From positions 18,692 to 82,691 of the forward strand of contig NZ_FNEJ01000025.1 of assembly GCF_900100085.1 (NCBI RefSeq): a stretch of 64,000 nt of DNA, read 5' to 3'. Position 1 is the stretch's first letter. Each line of letters starts with the position of its first letter. Source of the stretch: Salipiger marinus. GTDB taxonomy: Bacteria; Pseudomonadota; Alphaproteobacteria; Rhodobacterales; Rhodobacteraceae. Both the position numbers and the translations under genes were made by a program. The notes beneath the pieces are model-generated. The model did not search any database, was not told where the DNA came from, and worked only from the letters and a program-made list of their open reading frames with translations. Shown one piece after another: positions 35,233 through 46,434 of this stretch.

Positions 35233-36408
35233 ATGGCGCTTGCACCGCTGGACACGGAGATTACGCTCGATCAGCTCAGTTCGGATCCCTATCCGATCTA
35301 CCGGCGGCTGCGCGCCGAAAGCCCGGTGCTGCGGGTGGCGGCGACAGGGCGCACCCTGCTGACCAAGGCGGCGCTGACCAAGGCGGTGAAGGACAACCCG
35401 GATCTGTTCAGCAGCGACGATCCGCAGACGCCGATGCGGCCCGCCTTCCGCGCCCATACGCTGATGCGCAAGGACGGTGCCGCGCATTTTGTGGAGCGCA
35501 AGGCGATCTCCAAGGCGCTGACGCCGAAGATGATCAAGTCGGACTGGGCGCCGCTATATGAAAAGCTGGCCGAAGAGTATGTCGGGCGGCTGCCGCGCGG
35601 CGAGACGGTGGATCTGTTCTCTGCCCTGTGCGGGCCGCTGGCGGCGCGGATCCTCGCGCATATCCTTGGCATCCCCGAGGCGAGCGATGCGCAGATGCAG
35701 CGCTGGTCGCAGGTGCTGATCGACGGCGCCGGGAATTTCGGCTGGAAGCCCGAGCTTTTTGCGATCTCGGATGCCGCGAACGATGAGATGGACGCGCTGT
35801 TTTCGGAACTGGAGGAGCGGCGCCGGACCGAGCCGGACGGGTCGGCCTATTCGGCGATGCTGACTGCCCCTGATCCGATCCCGATGAGCCAGATCCATGC
35901 CAATATCAAGATCGCCATCGGCGGCGGCATCAACGAGCCGCGCGACGCGCTGGCCACCATCGTCTATGGCCTGCTCACCAATCCCGACCAGCTGGCCGAG
36001 GTGCGGGCGCAGGAGGCATGGGACCGCGCCTTCGAGGAGGGCATCCGCTGGGTCGCGCCGATTCAGGTCAGCTCGCGGCGGGTGACCGAGGACACCGAAC
36101 TGGGCGGTTTCGAGATCCCCAAGGGCGACACGGTGATGACGGTGCAGGCCTCTGCCAACCGTGACGAGGATCTTTACGAGGATGGCGAGTCGTTTTTCGT
36201 CTTCCGCGACAAGAACCCGCATCAGGCCTTTGGCAACGGGCCGCATCACTGCGCGGGCGCCCATGTGGCGCGGCGCACCGTGGGCAAGATCATCCTGCCG
36301 CTGCTGTTCGACCGCTTCCCCGACATGCGTCTGCCCGATCCGCAGGCGGTGATCTGGAAAGGCTTCGGCTTTCGCGGCCCGATCACGCTGCCGGTGGTGC
36401 TGGCCTGA
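35233..36408 (+). CDS. Cytochrome P450
   Basis: Soluble bacterial P450, 391 residues. The K-helix ExxR is EGIRW, the heme loop is AFGNGPHHCAGAHVARR (cysteine thiolate ligand), and the I-helix is IGGGINEPRDALATI. The I-helix has Glu-Pro where most P450s have the acid-threonine pair used in oxygen activation, as in a subset of bacterial P450s. The ATG follows GGAGG. A 2Fe-2S ferredoxin and its reductase follow, making a complete class I three-component system, and a TRAP importer closes the operon. The substrate is unknown, probably an organic acid taken up by the TRAP system. Confidence 0.95.
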   Translation: MALAPLDTEITLDQLSSDPYPIYRRLRAESPVLRVAATGRTLLTKAALTKAVKDNPDLFSSDDPQTPMRPAFRAHTLMRKDGAAHFVERKAISKALTPKMIKSDWAPLYEKLAEEYVGRLPRGETVDLFSALCGPLAARILAHILGIPEASDAQMQRWSQVLIDGAGNFGWKPELFAISDAANDEMDALFSELEERRRTEPDGSAYSAMLTAPDPIPMSQIHANIKIAIGGGINEPRDALATIVYGLLTNPDQLAEVRAQEAWDRAFEEGIRWVAPIQVSSRRVTEDTELGGFEIPKGDTVMTVQASANRDEDLYEDGESFFVFRDKNPHQAFGNGPHHCAGAHVARRTVGKIILPLLFDRFPDMRLPDPQAVIWKGFGFRGPITLPVVLA

Positions 36409-36438
36409 CCCGGCCCATGACTTGAGGAGGAAAGACAG

Positions 36439-36762
36439 ATGATCAAGGTGACCTATGTCGCCCCGGACGGAACCGCGACCACCCTTGAGGCGGAGCCGGG
36501 CAGCAGCGTGATGCAGACCGCCGTGGCGAATGATCTCGACGGGATCGTGGGCGAATGCGGCGGCGCGATGATGTGCGCGACCTGCCATTGTTACGTGGAT
36601 CCGGCGTGGCAGGACCGCACCGGCGCCCGTTCCTCCGACGAGGAGGAGATGCTGGAGGGCGCCGCCACCGAGGTGACCGAGGCCTCGCGCCTGTCCTGCC
36701 AGATCCGGCTGGATCCCGCGCTGGACGGGCTGGTGGTGCATCTGCCCGAGGAACAGCATTGA
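36439..36762 (+). CDS. 2Fe-2S ferredoxin (adrenodoxin/putidaredoxin type)
   Basis: A 107-residue electron carrier. The cluster cysteines are in GECGGAMMCATCH (CX5CX2C) and SRLSCQI further on, the arrangement of vertebrate-type [2Fe-2S] ferredoxins that serve P450s. AGGAGGAAA precedes the ATG. It transfers electrons from the FAD reductase encoded next to the P450 encoded before it. Its stop overlaps the reductase start. Confidence 0.95.
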   Translation: MIKVTYVAPDGTATTLEAEPGSSVMQTAVANDLDGIVGECGGAMMCATCHCYVDPAWQDRTGARSSDEEEMLEGAATEVTEASRLSCQIRLDPALDGLVVHLPEEQH

Positions 36763-37937
36763 ACGGGCAGTCGGTTGTCATCATCGGCGCGGGGCAGGGC
36801 GGGCTGCAGGCGGCGGTGAGCCTGCGCCAGAACGGCTATCAGGGCGCGGTGACGCTGGTGGGGGGCGAACCGGGCCTGCCCTATCAGCGCCCGCCGCTGT
36901 CCAAGGCCTATCTGCTGGACGGCAGGGCCGAGGCGCTGGTGCTGCGGCCCGAAAGTTTCTTTGCGTCCAAGCAGGTGACCTATCTGCCCGGCACATGGGC
37001 GGAGCGGATCGACCGTGCGGCCCGGCGCGTCCGGGTCAGGGGGCCGGAGGGGGAGCAGGATCTGCCCTATGACGACCTGATCCTTGCCACCGGCACGCGC
37101 AACCTGCGCCCGCCGATCGACGGGCTGGAACGGGCGCATGACCTGCGGACGCTGGCCGATGCGGCGGCCCTGTCCGCAGCACTGGCCCGACCACGGCAGA
37201 TCGCGGTGATCGGCGGCGGCTTCATCGGGCTGGAATTTGCCGCCGTGGCCCGCAAGCTGGGTCATGCGGTCAGCGTGATCGAGGCGGCACCCCGGCTGAT
37301 GTCCCGCGCTGTGTCCGCCGCCATGTCGCGGCATTTCGAGGAGTATCACCGGGCTCTTGGCGTGGTGCTGCATCTGGGCGTGCCTGCCGTCCATGTCGGG
37401 GCGCAGGCGGTGGGGCTGGCCGATGGCCGCGAGGTTGCGGCGGAGTTCGTGCTGCTGGCGGCGGGCGTGCGCCCGAATGTGGAACTGGCCGAGGCGGCGG
37501 GGCTTGCCACCGGCAATGGCGTGATCGTGGATGCGGCGCTGCGCTGTTCTGATCCGGCCATTTCCGCGCTTGGCGACTGCGCCTCATTCCCCGATCCGCG
37601 CAGCGGGCGCCTGCTGCGGCTGGAAAGCGTGCAGGCCGCCACCGACCATGCCCGGCTGATCGCCGCGCGGATCGCGCTGGGGGCTGGGGCGGACTATGCC
37701 GCGCTGCCATGGTTCTGGTCCGATCAGGGCGACCAGAAGCTGCAAATCGCGGGCTATGCCGGACCGGAGGCGGAGGAGGAGACCGTCGCCGAAGGGATCG
37801 TGGCACGCTTTGACAGCCACGGGCTCGCGGCGGTGGAAACCGTCAACAACGCGCGGATCCACATGAAGGCGCGGCGGCTGCTGGCCTCGGGCGCACCCGT
37901 GGATCTGGCGGATCTGGGAGAGGTCATCGCCGCCTGA
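36759..37937 (+). CDS. NAD(P)H-dependent ferredoxin reductase (FAD, putidaredoxin-reductase type)
   Basis: A 392-residue flavoprotein that reduces the ferredoxin. The FAD site is VVIIGAGQGGLQAAVSL, the second dinucleotide site is IAVIGGGFIGLEFAAVARKLG, and the FAD-ribityl motif is ISALGDCASF; PYQRPPLSKAYL and the C-terminal reductase domain are also typical. The start is TTG at 36759, overlapping the ferredoxin stop (TTGA), with GAGG 7 bp upstream. No other start near the beginning of homology exists. Confidence 0.92.
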   Translation: MNGQSVVIIGAGQGGLQAAVSLRQNGYQGAVTLVGGEPGLPYQRPPLSKAYLLDGRAEALVLRPESFFASKQVTYLPGTWAERIDRAARRVRVRGPEGEQDLPYDDLILATGTRNLRPPIDGLERAHDLRTLADAAALSAALARPRQIAVIGGGFIGLEFAAVARKLGHAVSVIEAAPRLMSRAVSAAMSRHFEEYHRALGVVLHLGVPAVHVGAQAVGLADGREVAAEFVLLAAGVRPNVELAEAAGLATGNGVIVDAALRCSDPAISALGDCASFPDPRSGRLLRLESVQAATDHARLIAARIALGAGADYAALPWFWSDQGDQKLQIAGYAGPEAEEETVAEGIVARFDSHGLAAVETVNNARIHMKARRLLASGAPVDLADLGEVIAA

Positions 37938-38007
37938 GCGCGGCAGGACCACGTGCGTCCGCAGGGCGGCGCGGTCCGAAGACAGAGGTTCAAACGGGAG
38001 GAGAACC

Positions 38008-38988
38008 ATGAACATCACATCCGTCACCCTTGGTGCGGCCTTTGCCGTCACCCTGGCAGCCAGCGCGCAGGCGCAGGAGCTGAAATACGCCAACTGGGCA
38101 CCGCCCTTTCACACCATCACCGCCGCGCAGATCGAACCGCTGGCCGAGGCGCTTGACAGCGGCACCTCGGGCGCGGTGACGCTGCGCGCCTTTCACGGCG
38201 GCGAGCTTGGGGCGGGGCCTGCCGACCAGTTCGTGCGCATCGTGCAGGGCACGGCGGATCTGGGCTGGGGCCTGCCCGGCTATACCTCGTCGCAGTTTCC
38301 CAAGAGCCTGATCCTTGAACTGCCCGGCGCGCTGCCGCTGGACCAGCCCGGCTATGCGGCGCTGTGGCGCGCCTTTGACGGCGAGCTGAAGGCGGAGTTT
38401 CCGATGACCGAGGTCATCGCGCTGTGGGGGGCCGAGCCCAACATCCTGATGATGAAGGATCGCGAGGTGCGCAGCCCCGAGGATCTGCGCGGGCTGAAGA
38501 TCCGCGTGGCCGGATCCATCGCCGCCGAAGCCATGGAGGCGCTTGGCGCCACCCCGGTGCAGATCCCGATGACGCAGGTCTATAACGGCCTGCAGACCGG
38601 GCTGATCGACGGTCTGGTCAGCGGCGCCTCCGTGCTGTCGGATTTCAAGCTGAACGAGGTGGTGGGCAGCGTGACCACCGGGCCGAACCTTGGGCGGCTG
38701 ACCTTCTTCACCGTGATGAACAAGGGGGTGTTCGACGGGCTGTCGGACGAGGCCAAGGCCGCGCTTGACACCATCCGCGGCGAGCCGGTGTCGCAGATGA
38801 CCGAAGAGGCATGGGTCGCCACCGCCGCCGAGGCGCTGGATGCCGCGCGCGCCTCTGACAGCATCACGGTCAACGATCTGGACGCCGCAGAGAGCAAGGT
38901 GTTTGACGACGCGCTGACCGAAGTGACCGATGCCTATGTGGCGCAGGTCGGCGGTGAGGCGGCGCTGGCCGCGATCCGGGGCGAGTGA
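38008..38988 (+). CDS. dctP: TRAP transporter substrate-binding protein, DctP type
   Basis: Periplasmic binding protein of 326 residues with a Sec signal (ITSVTLGAAFAVTLAASAQAQ) cleaved near AQA-Q. DctP features include the conserved arginine region LRGLKIRVAGS and MTQVYNGLQTGLIDG. GGGAGGAG precedes the ATG. It follows the P450 system genes by 70 bp and is coupled to dctQ and dctM, so its ligand, usually a carboxylate, is probably the P450 substrate. Confidence 0.94.
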   Translation: MNITSVTLGAAFAVTLAASAQAQELKYANWAPPFHTITAAQIEPLAEALDSGTSGAVTLRAFHGGELGAGPADQFVRIVQGTADLGWGLPGYTSSQFPKSLILELPGALPLDQPGYAALWRAFDGELKAEFPMTEVIALWGAEPNILMMKDREVRSPEDLRGLKIRVAGSIAAEAMEALGATPVQIPMTQVYNGLQTGLIDGLVSGASVLSDFKLNEVVGSVTTGPNLGRLTFFTVMNKGVFDGLSDEAKAALDTIRGEPVSQMTEEAWVATAAEALDAARASDSITVNDLDAAESKVFDDALTEVTDAYVAQVGGEAALAAIRGE

Positions 38989-39500
38989 TGCGCGCCATGC
39001 TGCACAAGACCGCGGACAGGCTCATCAGCCTGTCCGCGTTTCTGGGAACGCTGGGCCTGCTGCTGGTGGTGGGCGTGATCGTGGCCGATGTGGCGGGACG
39101 CAATTTCGGCATGCCGCTTTACGGCGCGCAGGACATCGTGATCATGACCATGGTCATCATCGTCTTTGGCGGCATGGCGCTGTGTGGCCGCGACAATGGC
39201 CATATCGTCGTCGATATTTTCGAGCCGCATTTCTCGCCACGGCTGAACCGGCTGATCGACGTGGCGGCGGCGCTGCTGGGGGTGACGGTGTTCGTGCTGA
39301 TCGCCTATGCGGTGTTCCAGAGCGCGCAGCTGAGCCGGATGCTGAACCTTGCCACCAACCTGCTGCGGCTGCCGACGGCGTGGTTCCAGCTGGCGCTTTG
39401 CGCGCTGTCGCTGGTGGCGGCGCTGGCCATGCTGCTGCGCGCCGTGACCGCAGCGCTTGGCCCCCATTCCGCAGCCCCCATAGATCAGGATCCGACATGA
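38988..39500 (+). CDS. dctQ: TRAP transporter small permease, DctQ type
   Basis: A 170-residue membrane protein with four spans (LGLLLVVGVIVADVAGRNF; IVIMTMVIIVFGGMAL; LIDVAAALLGVTVFVLIAYAVF; FQLALCALSLVAALAMLL). The ATG at 38988 overlaps the dctP stop (TGATG), and its own stop overlaps dctM (ATGA). It bridges DctP and DctM in the transporter. Confidence 0.92.
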   Translation: MRAMLHKTADRLISLSAFLGTLGLLLVVGVIVADVAGRNFGMPLYGAQDIVIMTMVIIVFGGMALCGRDNGHIVVDIFEPHFSPRLNRLIDVAAALLGVTVFVLIAYAVFQSAQLSRMLNLATNLLRLPTAWFQLALCALSLVAALAMLLRAVTAALGPHSAAPIDQDPT

Positions 39501-40795
39501 GCCCCCTTCTGGTTGGCAGCACCGGCTTCGTGCTGCTTCTGGCGCTGCTGCTGCTGCGCATCCCGGTGGCCTTTGCCATGTTCACCGTGGGCTTTCTGGG
39601 GATCTGGATCCTCAACGGGCTGCAGGCGGCCATTGGCCTGCTGTCTTCGGAAACCTTCGCGCTTGCCTCGAATTCCGAACTGATCGTGGTGCCGCTGTTC
39701 ATCCTCATGGGCAATGTCGCCAGCGTCACCGGCATGAGCCGCAGGCTGTACGAGGCGGCCTATGCCACCATCGGGCAGGTGCGCGGCGGGCTGGCGGCGG
39801 CCACGGTGATCGGCTGCGGCGGGTTCGCGGCGCTGTCGGGATCCTCTGTCGCCTCGGCGCTGACCATGGGGCGCACGGCGCTGGCCGAAATGGACCGGTT
39901 CAACTACGACCCCAGACTGTCGACCGGGGTGGTGGCCGCAGGGGGCACGCTGGGCATCCTGATCCCGCCCTCCACCGGCTTCGTGATCTATGCCATCCTG
40001 ACCGAGCAGAGCATCGGGCGGCTGTTCATGGCGGGCATCCTGCCCGGCCTGCTGCTGCTGGGGCTGTTCCTGCTGACCGTGATGCTGCTTTGCACGCTTT
40101 ACCCGAAGATGGGGCCAAAGGGTCCGGCCACCAGCACCGCCGAAAAGGGCCGCGCCTTTGTCGGGGCCATCCCGATCCTTGTAGTGATCCTGCTGACCAT
40201 CGGCGGCATCTATACCGGGCTCTTTTCCCCGACCGAAGCGGCAGGGGTCGGCGCAGCGCTGGTCATCGGCATCGGCGCCGTCAGCGGCAGCCTGACCCTG
40301 CGCAGCTTCTGGCAGGCGGCGCAAAGCAGCGTGGTCACCACCGCCTCGGTCATGCTGATCCTGATCGCGGCGCATCTGATCAACCCGTTCATCGCGCTGA
40401 GCCACCTTCCGGCAGAGGTAAGCCGCCTGCTGGTCACCTTCGATCTGGGCGCCTACGGCACGCTGATCGTGATCCTTGCGATCTATCTGGTGCTGGGCTG
40501 CTTTCTGGAAGGGCTCGCCATGCTGGTGCTGACCCTGCCGATCTTCATGCCGGTGATCCTGTCGCTGGGCATCGATCCGATCTGGTTCGGCGTGCTGGTG
40601 GTGCTGACGCTGGAAATGGGGCTGATCTCGCCGCCGGTGGGGATCAACGTCTTCATCGTCAAATCGGTGGCCAAGGACGTGCCGCTGGTGGACATCTTCT
40701 GGGGCGTGGTGCCGTTCTGGATCGCCATGCTGGTGACGCTGGCACTGCTGGTGGCGGTGCCGCAGATCTCGCTCTGGCTGCCCGGCATGATGTAG
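39497..40795 (+). CDS. dctM: TRAP transporter large permease, DctM type
   Basis: Sodium-coupled large permease, 432 residues with about 12 membrane segments. RIPVAFAMFTVGFLGI, VPLFILMGNVASVTGMSR, GGFAALSGSSVASALTMG and GILIPPSTGFVIYAILTEQSIGRLFMAGILPG are DctM hallmarks. ATG at 39497. It ends just before a 14-bp hairpin shared with the convergent mrp operon. Confidence 0.94.
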   Translation: MSPLLVGSTGFVLLLALLLLRIPVAFAMFTVGFLGIWILNGLQAAIGLLSSETFALASNSELIVVPLFILMGNVASVTGMSRRLYEAAYATIGQVRGGLAAATVIGCGGFAALSGSSVASALTMGRTALAEMDRFNYDPRLSTGVVAAGGTLGILIPPSTGFVIYAILTEQSIGRLFMAGILPGLLLLGLFLLTVMLLCTLYPKMGPKGPATSTAEKGRAFVGAIPILVVILLTIGGIYTGLFSPTEAAGVGAALVIGIGAVSGSLTLRSFWQAAQSSVVTTASVMLILIAAHLINPFIALSHLPAEVSRLLVTFDLGAYGTLIVILAIYLVLGCFLEGLAMLVLTLPIFMPVILSLGIDPIWFGVLVVLTLEMGLISPPVGINVFIVKSVAKDVPLVDIFWGVVPFWIAMLVTLALLVAVPQISLWLPGMM

Positions 40796-40799
40796 GCAG

Positions 40800-40833
40800 C
40801 CGGGGGTCTGCGGGTGATGCCGCAGACCCCCGG
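40800..40833. terminator. Long hairpin between dctM and mrpG
   Basis: CCGGGGGTCTGCGG and CCGCAGACCCCCGG make a 14-bp perfect stem with loop GTGATG, between the convergent stops at 40795 and 40841. No T-tract follows in either direction, but stem strength and position favour a bidirectional transcript end. Confidence 0.75.
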
Positions 40834-40840
40834 TGCCGGA

Positions 40841-41161
40841 TCAGTCCTTGTCCACCTCGTCGTGCGGGGGGGTGCGCCACAGCGGTACGCGGGTGGTGAC
40901 CGCCGCGCGCCCGATCATATGCGCGGCGATGGGGGCGGTCAGCAGCAGCAGCACCACGATGGCCACCGCCCGGATCCACACCTCGGCCGTGCCGAAATGC
41001 ACCGCCGCCGCCACGGTGATCAGGCTGGAGGCCAGCGTGCCGATCTTGGTGGAGGCGTGCATCCGCATCAGCACGTCGGGCAGGCGCAGCAGTCCCAGCC
41101 CGCCTATCGCCGCGAAGAGCGCGCCGACAGCGATCAGAAGCGCGGTGATCATCTCAGTCAT
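40841..41161 (-). CDS. mrpG: Mrp Na+/H+ antiporter subunit G
   Basis: A 106-residue membrane protein with three spans ([68 protein letters not shown]). [19 protein letters not shown] [15 protein letters not shown] is the MrpG hallmark. ATG at 41161 overlaps mrpF by 8 bp. Last gene of a seven-gene Mrp operon. Confidence 0.93.
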   Translation of the reverse strand: MTEMITALLIAVGALFAAIGGLGLLRLPDVLMRMHASTKIGTLASSLITVAAAVHFGTAEVWIRAVAIVVLLLLTAPIAAHMIGRAAVTTRVPLWRTPPHDEVDKD

Positions 41162-41444
41162 TGTTATCCTCCCCGGCAACATTGCGTTCGGCAAACCGGG
41201 CCAGCGCCACGGTGGCCAGAAAGGCCACCAGCGCCAGCACCAGCGACACGTCCAGCACCTGCGGCGTGTCGAAGCGGATCGCCGCCAGACCGCCAAAGGC
41301 CACCATCGCCATCGTCATCATGTCCAGCGCCACCACCCGGTCGGGCAGGCTGGGTCCGCGCCAGAGCCGGACAAAGGCCATGGCCAGCGCCAGCACGACC
41401 AGCGCAAGGCCGCCCGTCACCACAGCGTCAAGAAAGGCGGTCAT
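41154..41444 (-). CDS. mrpF: Mrp Na+/H+ antiporter subunit F
   Basis: A 96-residue membrane protein with three spans and the family motif [19 protein letters not shown]. Overlaps mrpE by 4 bp and mrpG by 8 bp. Part of the hetero-oligomeric monovalent cation/proton antiporter complex. Confidence 0.93.
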   Translation of the reverse strand: MTAFLDAVVTGGLALVVLALAMAFVRLWRGPSLPDRVVALDMMTMAMVAFGGLAAIRFDTPQVLDVSLVLALVAFLATVALARFAERNVAGEDNND

Positions 41445-41919
41445 GTAAAATCCTCCACGGCGTCGATGACCCAGCGTTCGATGCCCGATTTCAGGCTGGC
41501 GATCAGCGCCTCGGGATCCGAGGCGAACATCGCGTGGATCGTCAGGGTCTTGCGGTCCTCCGAGACATCAAGGCTGAGCGTTCCCGGGGTCAGCGAGATC
41601 AGGTTGGTCACCAGCAGGATACCCTCGTCGCTGCGCACGGTCAGCGGCATTTCGAGGATCGCGGGATGGGCATGGCTGCGCGGGCGCAGGATGTCCCGCG
41701 CCACCTCGATGGAGGAGATGAGCAGTTCCCACAGGAAGAGCGGCAGCAGCCGCCCCCATGCCAGCGCCCGCGCCGGGTAGCGGCTGGGGCCAAGCATGGG
41801 CTGGATCACGCAGATCACCACATAGCCCAGCAGGGCGCCGATCACGAAATTCGCCAGTGTCACGGTGCCCGTCAGCGCAATCCATGCGATGGCAAGAAGC
41901 ACGTTCAGTCCAAAGCTGG

Positions 41920-41923
<4 letters not shown>
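41441..41923 (-). CDS. mrpE: Mrp Na+/H+ antiporter subunit E
   Basis: A 160-residue membrane protein. Two N-terminal spans ([29 protein letters not shown]) are followed by a cytoplasmic domain with [20 protein letters not shown], the conserved MrpE segment. It overlaps mrpD by 4 bp and mrpF by 4 bp. Confidence 0.93.
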
Positions 41924-43412
<1,489 letters not shown>

Positions 43413-43416
<4 letters not shown>

Positions 43417-43772
43417 TTGGTAACCTTCGGTTCAGCCACCCGCATGTCGTCGCCCTCCAGCGTGCCCAAGGTGGTCCAGGCACGGAAGGTCAGCACCAGC
43501 GCAAAGGCGAAAAGCCCGAAGCCGATCACGATGGCGGTCAGCACCAGCGCCTGCGGCAGCGCGTTGGCCACGGTGCCCGCCGGGGCATAGGCGCCTTCGG
43601 GGATCAGCGGCGGCGCACCGGGGGTCAGGCGGCCCGACACGAAGATCGCAAGGTTCGCGGCATTGGACAGCAGCACGAGCCCGAAGATGTAGCGCAGCAG
43701 TTCGCCGCTCAGCATCAGGTAGACCGCTGCCGCCGCAAGGCCGCCCACGGCAATCGCAAAGAAGGGTTCCAT
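43413..43772 (-). CDS. mrpC: Mrp Na+/H+ antiporter subunit C
   Basis: A 119-residue NuoK-like membrane protein with three spans (FAIAVGGLAAAAVYLMLSG, YIFGLVLLSNAANLAIFVSG, ALPQALVLTAIVIGFGLFAFALVL). The DALPQALVLTAIVIGF-like segment is the MrpC signature. ATG at 43772 shares one base with the mrpB stop. Confidence 0.94.
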
Positions 43773-44191
43773 CAGATGTGCTCCTCCATCTCGAAGACGA
43801 GGGTCAGCACCGCGCCGAAGACGACGAGGTAGACGCCGATGTCGAACACCAGCACCGAGGACAGCGGCAGACCCTTGCCGCCGTCTTCTGCACCCAGAAA
43901 CAGCCACTGTCCGGTCAGGAAGGCATCGCCGGTCAGCGCGGACATCAGCCCCGCCAGCAGCGCAGCACCCAGCCCGAGCATGGCCAGCACTTCCGGCGGC
44001 AGGCGCAGGGCCTCGCGCGCGCGGTCCGTGCCATTGGCCATGGCCTGCAGGATGAACCCGGTCGCCCCGGTCAGCCCGCCGATGAAGCCGCCGCCGGGTT
44101 CGTTATGTCCGCGCAGAAGCAGATAGATCGAGAAGACCAGAAGCAGCCCGGTCAGGTAGCGTGTCGCCACGCTGAGAATAAGGGAATTCAA
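43772..44191 (-). CDS. mrpB: Mrp Na+/H+ antiporter subunit B
   Basis: A 139-residue membrane protein with four spans and the motif [23 protein letters not shown], characteristic of MrpB. Ends with LVFEMEEHI. It overlaps mrpA by 4 bp. MrpB is a separate gene here, as in seven-subunit group 1 Mrp systems. Confidence 0.94.
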   Translation of the reverse strand: MNSLILSVATRYLTGLLLVFSIYLLLRGHNEPGGGFIGGLTGATGFILQAMANGTDRAREALRLPPEVLAMLGLGAALLAGLMSALTGDAFLTGQWLFLGAEDGGKGLPLSSVLVFDIGVYLVVFGAVLTLVFEMEEHI

Positions 44192-46434
44192 CGGGTCCGT
44201 CCTTTCGTACCGCGCAGAAGCGCGAGCGCCGAGAGTGCGGCGATGGCGACCACGGCGATCTCGCCGAAGGTGTCGATCGCGCGGAAGTCGACGAGGATGA
44301 CATTGACGATGTTGCGGCCATGGGCGTCAGGATAGCTTGCGGCCTCGAAATAGCTGGTCAGGGACAGGTCCAGCGGCTGGCCCAGCACCGAAAGCAGCAT
44401 CAGGCTGACGCTGGCGCCCACGGCGACCGAGATCACCGCCGCCCCGGGCCGGAAGCGCGGCGCGGGCAGGCGCGGCAGTTTCAGCAGCGCCACCGCCACC
44501 AGCACCACCACCAGCGTTTCCACCAGAAGCTGGGTGATCGCGACATCGGGCGCGCCATAGATCAGGAACACGAGCGAGATCGCGATGCCCGAGGTGCCCA
44601 GCCCGGCAATGGCGGTGATGCGCGAGCGGGTCAGCAGCACCAGCACGCCCCCCGCCAGCATCAGCGCCGCAACCGCCGCCGGGGCCCAGGAAAAGCCGTC
44701 AAGCGTGAAGGCGGGCAGCGGCAGACCGCGCGCCAGCATGGTCACCAGCAGGGCGCCCGCCACGGTGCCGAAGGTTGCCGCCAGATAGAAGCTGAGCTTT
44801 CCGGACTGGATCCGGGCCGCCTGCCATTCGGCAAAACCCTTCAGCCCGTCAAGGAAACGGTCCCAGCCCCGGTCAAGATCGGGCAGCATCCCCAGCGTGT
44901 GGGCGAGCCCGGCGCGCAGCGGCCTGTGCCCGGCATAAAGCGCAAGACCCAGCGCGAAGGTGGCAAGGCTGAGCAGCAGCGGCAGGTTGACCCCGTGCCA
45001 CAGCGTCAGCTCCGCCGCATTGGCGGCATCGCCGGTCAGCGCGGCCACGGTGGGGGTGACCAGTGCCTGCTGCAGCGGCCCGGGGAAGATCCCGAAAAGC
45101 GTGCCCGCCACGCCCAGCACCACCGGGCCCGCCAGCATCCGCCACGACCGTTCCTTCGGTGCGCGGGGCAGGTCCGCGGCACTGCCCAGCCAGAACGGGC
45201 GCAGCGCCACCACGCCTGCCACGGCGAACATCAGCGCATTGGCCAGCACCAGCGCGCCCGCCACCAGCACCGGCGCGTCGGCGGCCAGTGCGCCGGCGTA
45301 TTTCAGCTCCTTGCCGATGAAGCCGAGGAAGGGCGGCGCGCCTGCCATGGACAGCGCGGCCAGCGCCGCTGCACCTGCGGTCAGCGTCATGCTGCGCCCC
45401 AGCCCGCCAAGCTGCGCCACCTCGCGCGTGCCGGTGGCCGCGTCGATATTGCCCACCACCAGAAACAGCGCCGCCTTGTAAAGCGAATGCACGATCAGGA
45501 AGGTGGCGAAGGCGGTCATGGCATAGCCCGAGTCCTGCCCCAGAAGCAGGGTCAGCGTGCCAAGCGCCATCAGCGTGGTATAGGCCAGCGCCTGTTTCAG
45601 GTCGGTCTGCCGCAGCGACTGCAGGCTGGCAAAGACGGCGGTGGCGGCGCCAAGGATCGTCAGCGTCCAGATCCAGCCGGGCGTGCCGGACAGCGCCGGA
45701 TGCATCCGGGCCAGCAGGTAGATCCCCGCCTTGACCATGGTGGCCGAGTGCAGGAAGGCCGAGACCGGGGTGGGCGCGGCCATGGCATTGGGCAGCCAGA
45801 AATGCACCGGCACCTGCGCCGATTTGGTCAGCGCCCCCGCAAAGACCAGCACCAGAATGCCCGTATAGGCGGCATGGTCGCGCAGTTCGTCCGCGGCAAT
45901 GATCTCGGAAATGGAGGTGCTGCCCGCCGCGAAGCCCATCAGGATCAGCCCGGCCAGAAAGGCCAGACCGCCCGCGCCGGTGACAAACAGCGCCTGCAGC
46001 GCGTTGCGGCGGCTTTTCTCGGCCTCGTGCGAGAACCCGATCAGCAGGTAAGAGGTAAGCGTGGTCAGTTCCCAGAACACGAAGAGCAGGATCAGGTCAT
46101 CTGCCAGCACCAGACCCAGCATCGCCAGCAGGAAAGAGGTAAGGAACAGCGCAAACCGGGCATATTGCGGATGCCCGGCAAGGTAGCTGTCGGAATAAAG
46201 CAGCACCAAGGTGCCGATGCCGGAGATCAGCAGCGCAAAGGTCAGCGACAGCCCGTCCAGCAGGAAGGCCAGTTCGATCCCCTGCGAGGGGAACCATGGC
46301 ATCGACCAGCGCAGCACCTCGCCCGCCGCGATGGCAGGGATCTGCGCCGCGAAGAACGCAAAAAGGGCTGCAGCCAGCAGGACCGGCAGAATGCCGATGA
46401 GGCCGTTATTCGTCTTGTCGGATACTGGTGCCAT
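44188..46434 (-). CDS. mrpA: Mrp Na+/H+ antiporter subunit A
   Basis: A 748-residue NuoL-like subunit. The antiporter domain (about 1-480) includes [59 protein letters not shown] and [12 protein letters not shown]. The C-terminal DUF4040-type part (about 600-748) has [32 protein letters not shown] and [20 protein letters not shown]. First mrp gene, directly after the universal stress protein gene (TAATG junction). Confidence 0.95.
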   Translation of the reverse strand: MAPVSDKTNNGLIGILPVLLAAALFAFFAAQIPAIAAGEVLRWSMPWFPSQGIELAFLLDGLSLTFALLISGIGTLVLLYSDSYLAGHPQYARFALFLTSFLLAMLGLVLADDLILLFVFWELTTLTSYLLIGFSHEAEKSRRNALQALFVTGAGGLAFLAGLILMGFAAGSTSISEIIAADELRDHAAYTGILVLVFAGALTKSAQVPVHFWLPNAMAAPTPVSAFLHSATMVKAGIYLLARMHPALSGTPGWIWTLTILGAATAVFASLQSLRQTDLKQALAYTTLMALGTLTLLLGQDSGYAMTAFATFLIVHSLYKAALFLVVGNIDAATGTREVAQLGGLGRSMTLTAGAAALAALSMAGAPPFLGFIGKELKYAGALAADAPVLVAGALVLANALMFAVAGVVALRPFWLGSAADLPRAPKERSWRMLAGPVVLGVAGTLFGIFPGPLQQALVTPTVAALTGDAANAAELTLWHGVNLPLLLSLATFALGLALYAGHRPLRAGLAHTLGMLPDLDRGWDRFLDGLKGFAEWQAARIQSGKLSFYLAATFGTVAGALLVTMLARGLPLPAFTLDGFSWAPAAVAALMLAGGVLVLLTRSRITAIAGLGTSGIAISLVFLIYGAPDVAITQLLVETLVVVLVAVALLKLPRLPAPRFRPGAAVISVAVGASVSLMLLSVLGQPLDLSLTSYFEAASYPDAHGRNIVNVILVDFRAIDTFGEIAVVAIAALSALALLRGTKGRTR

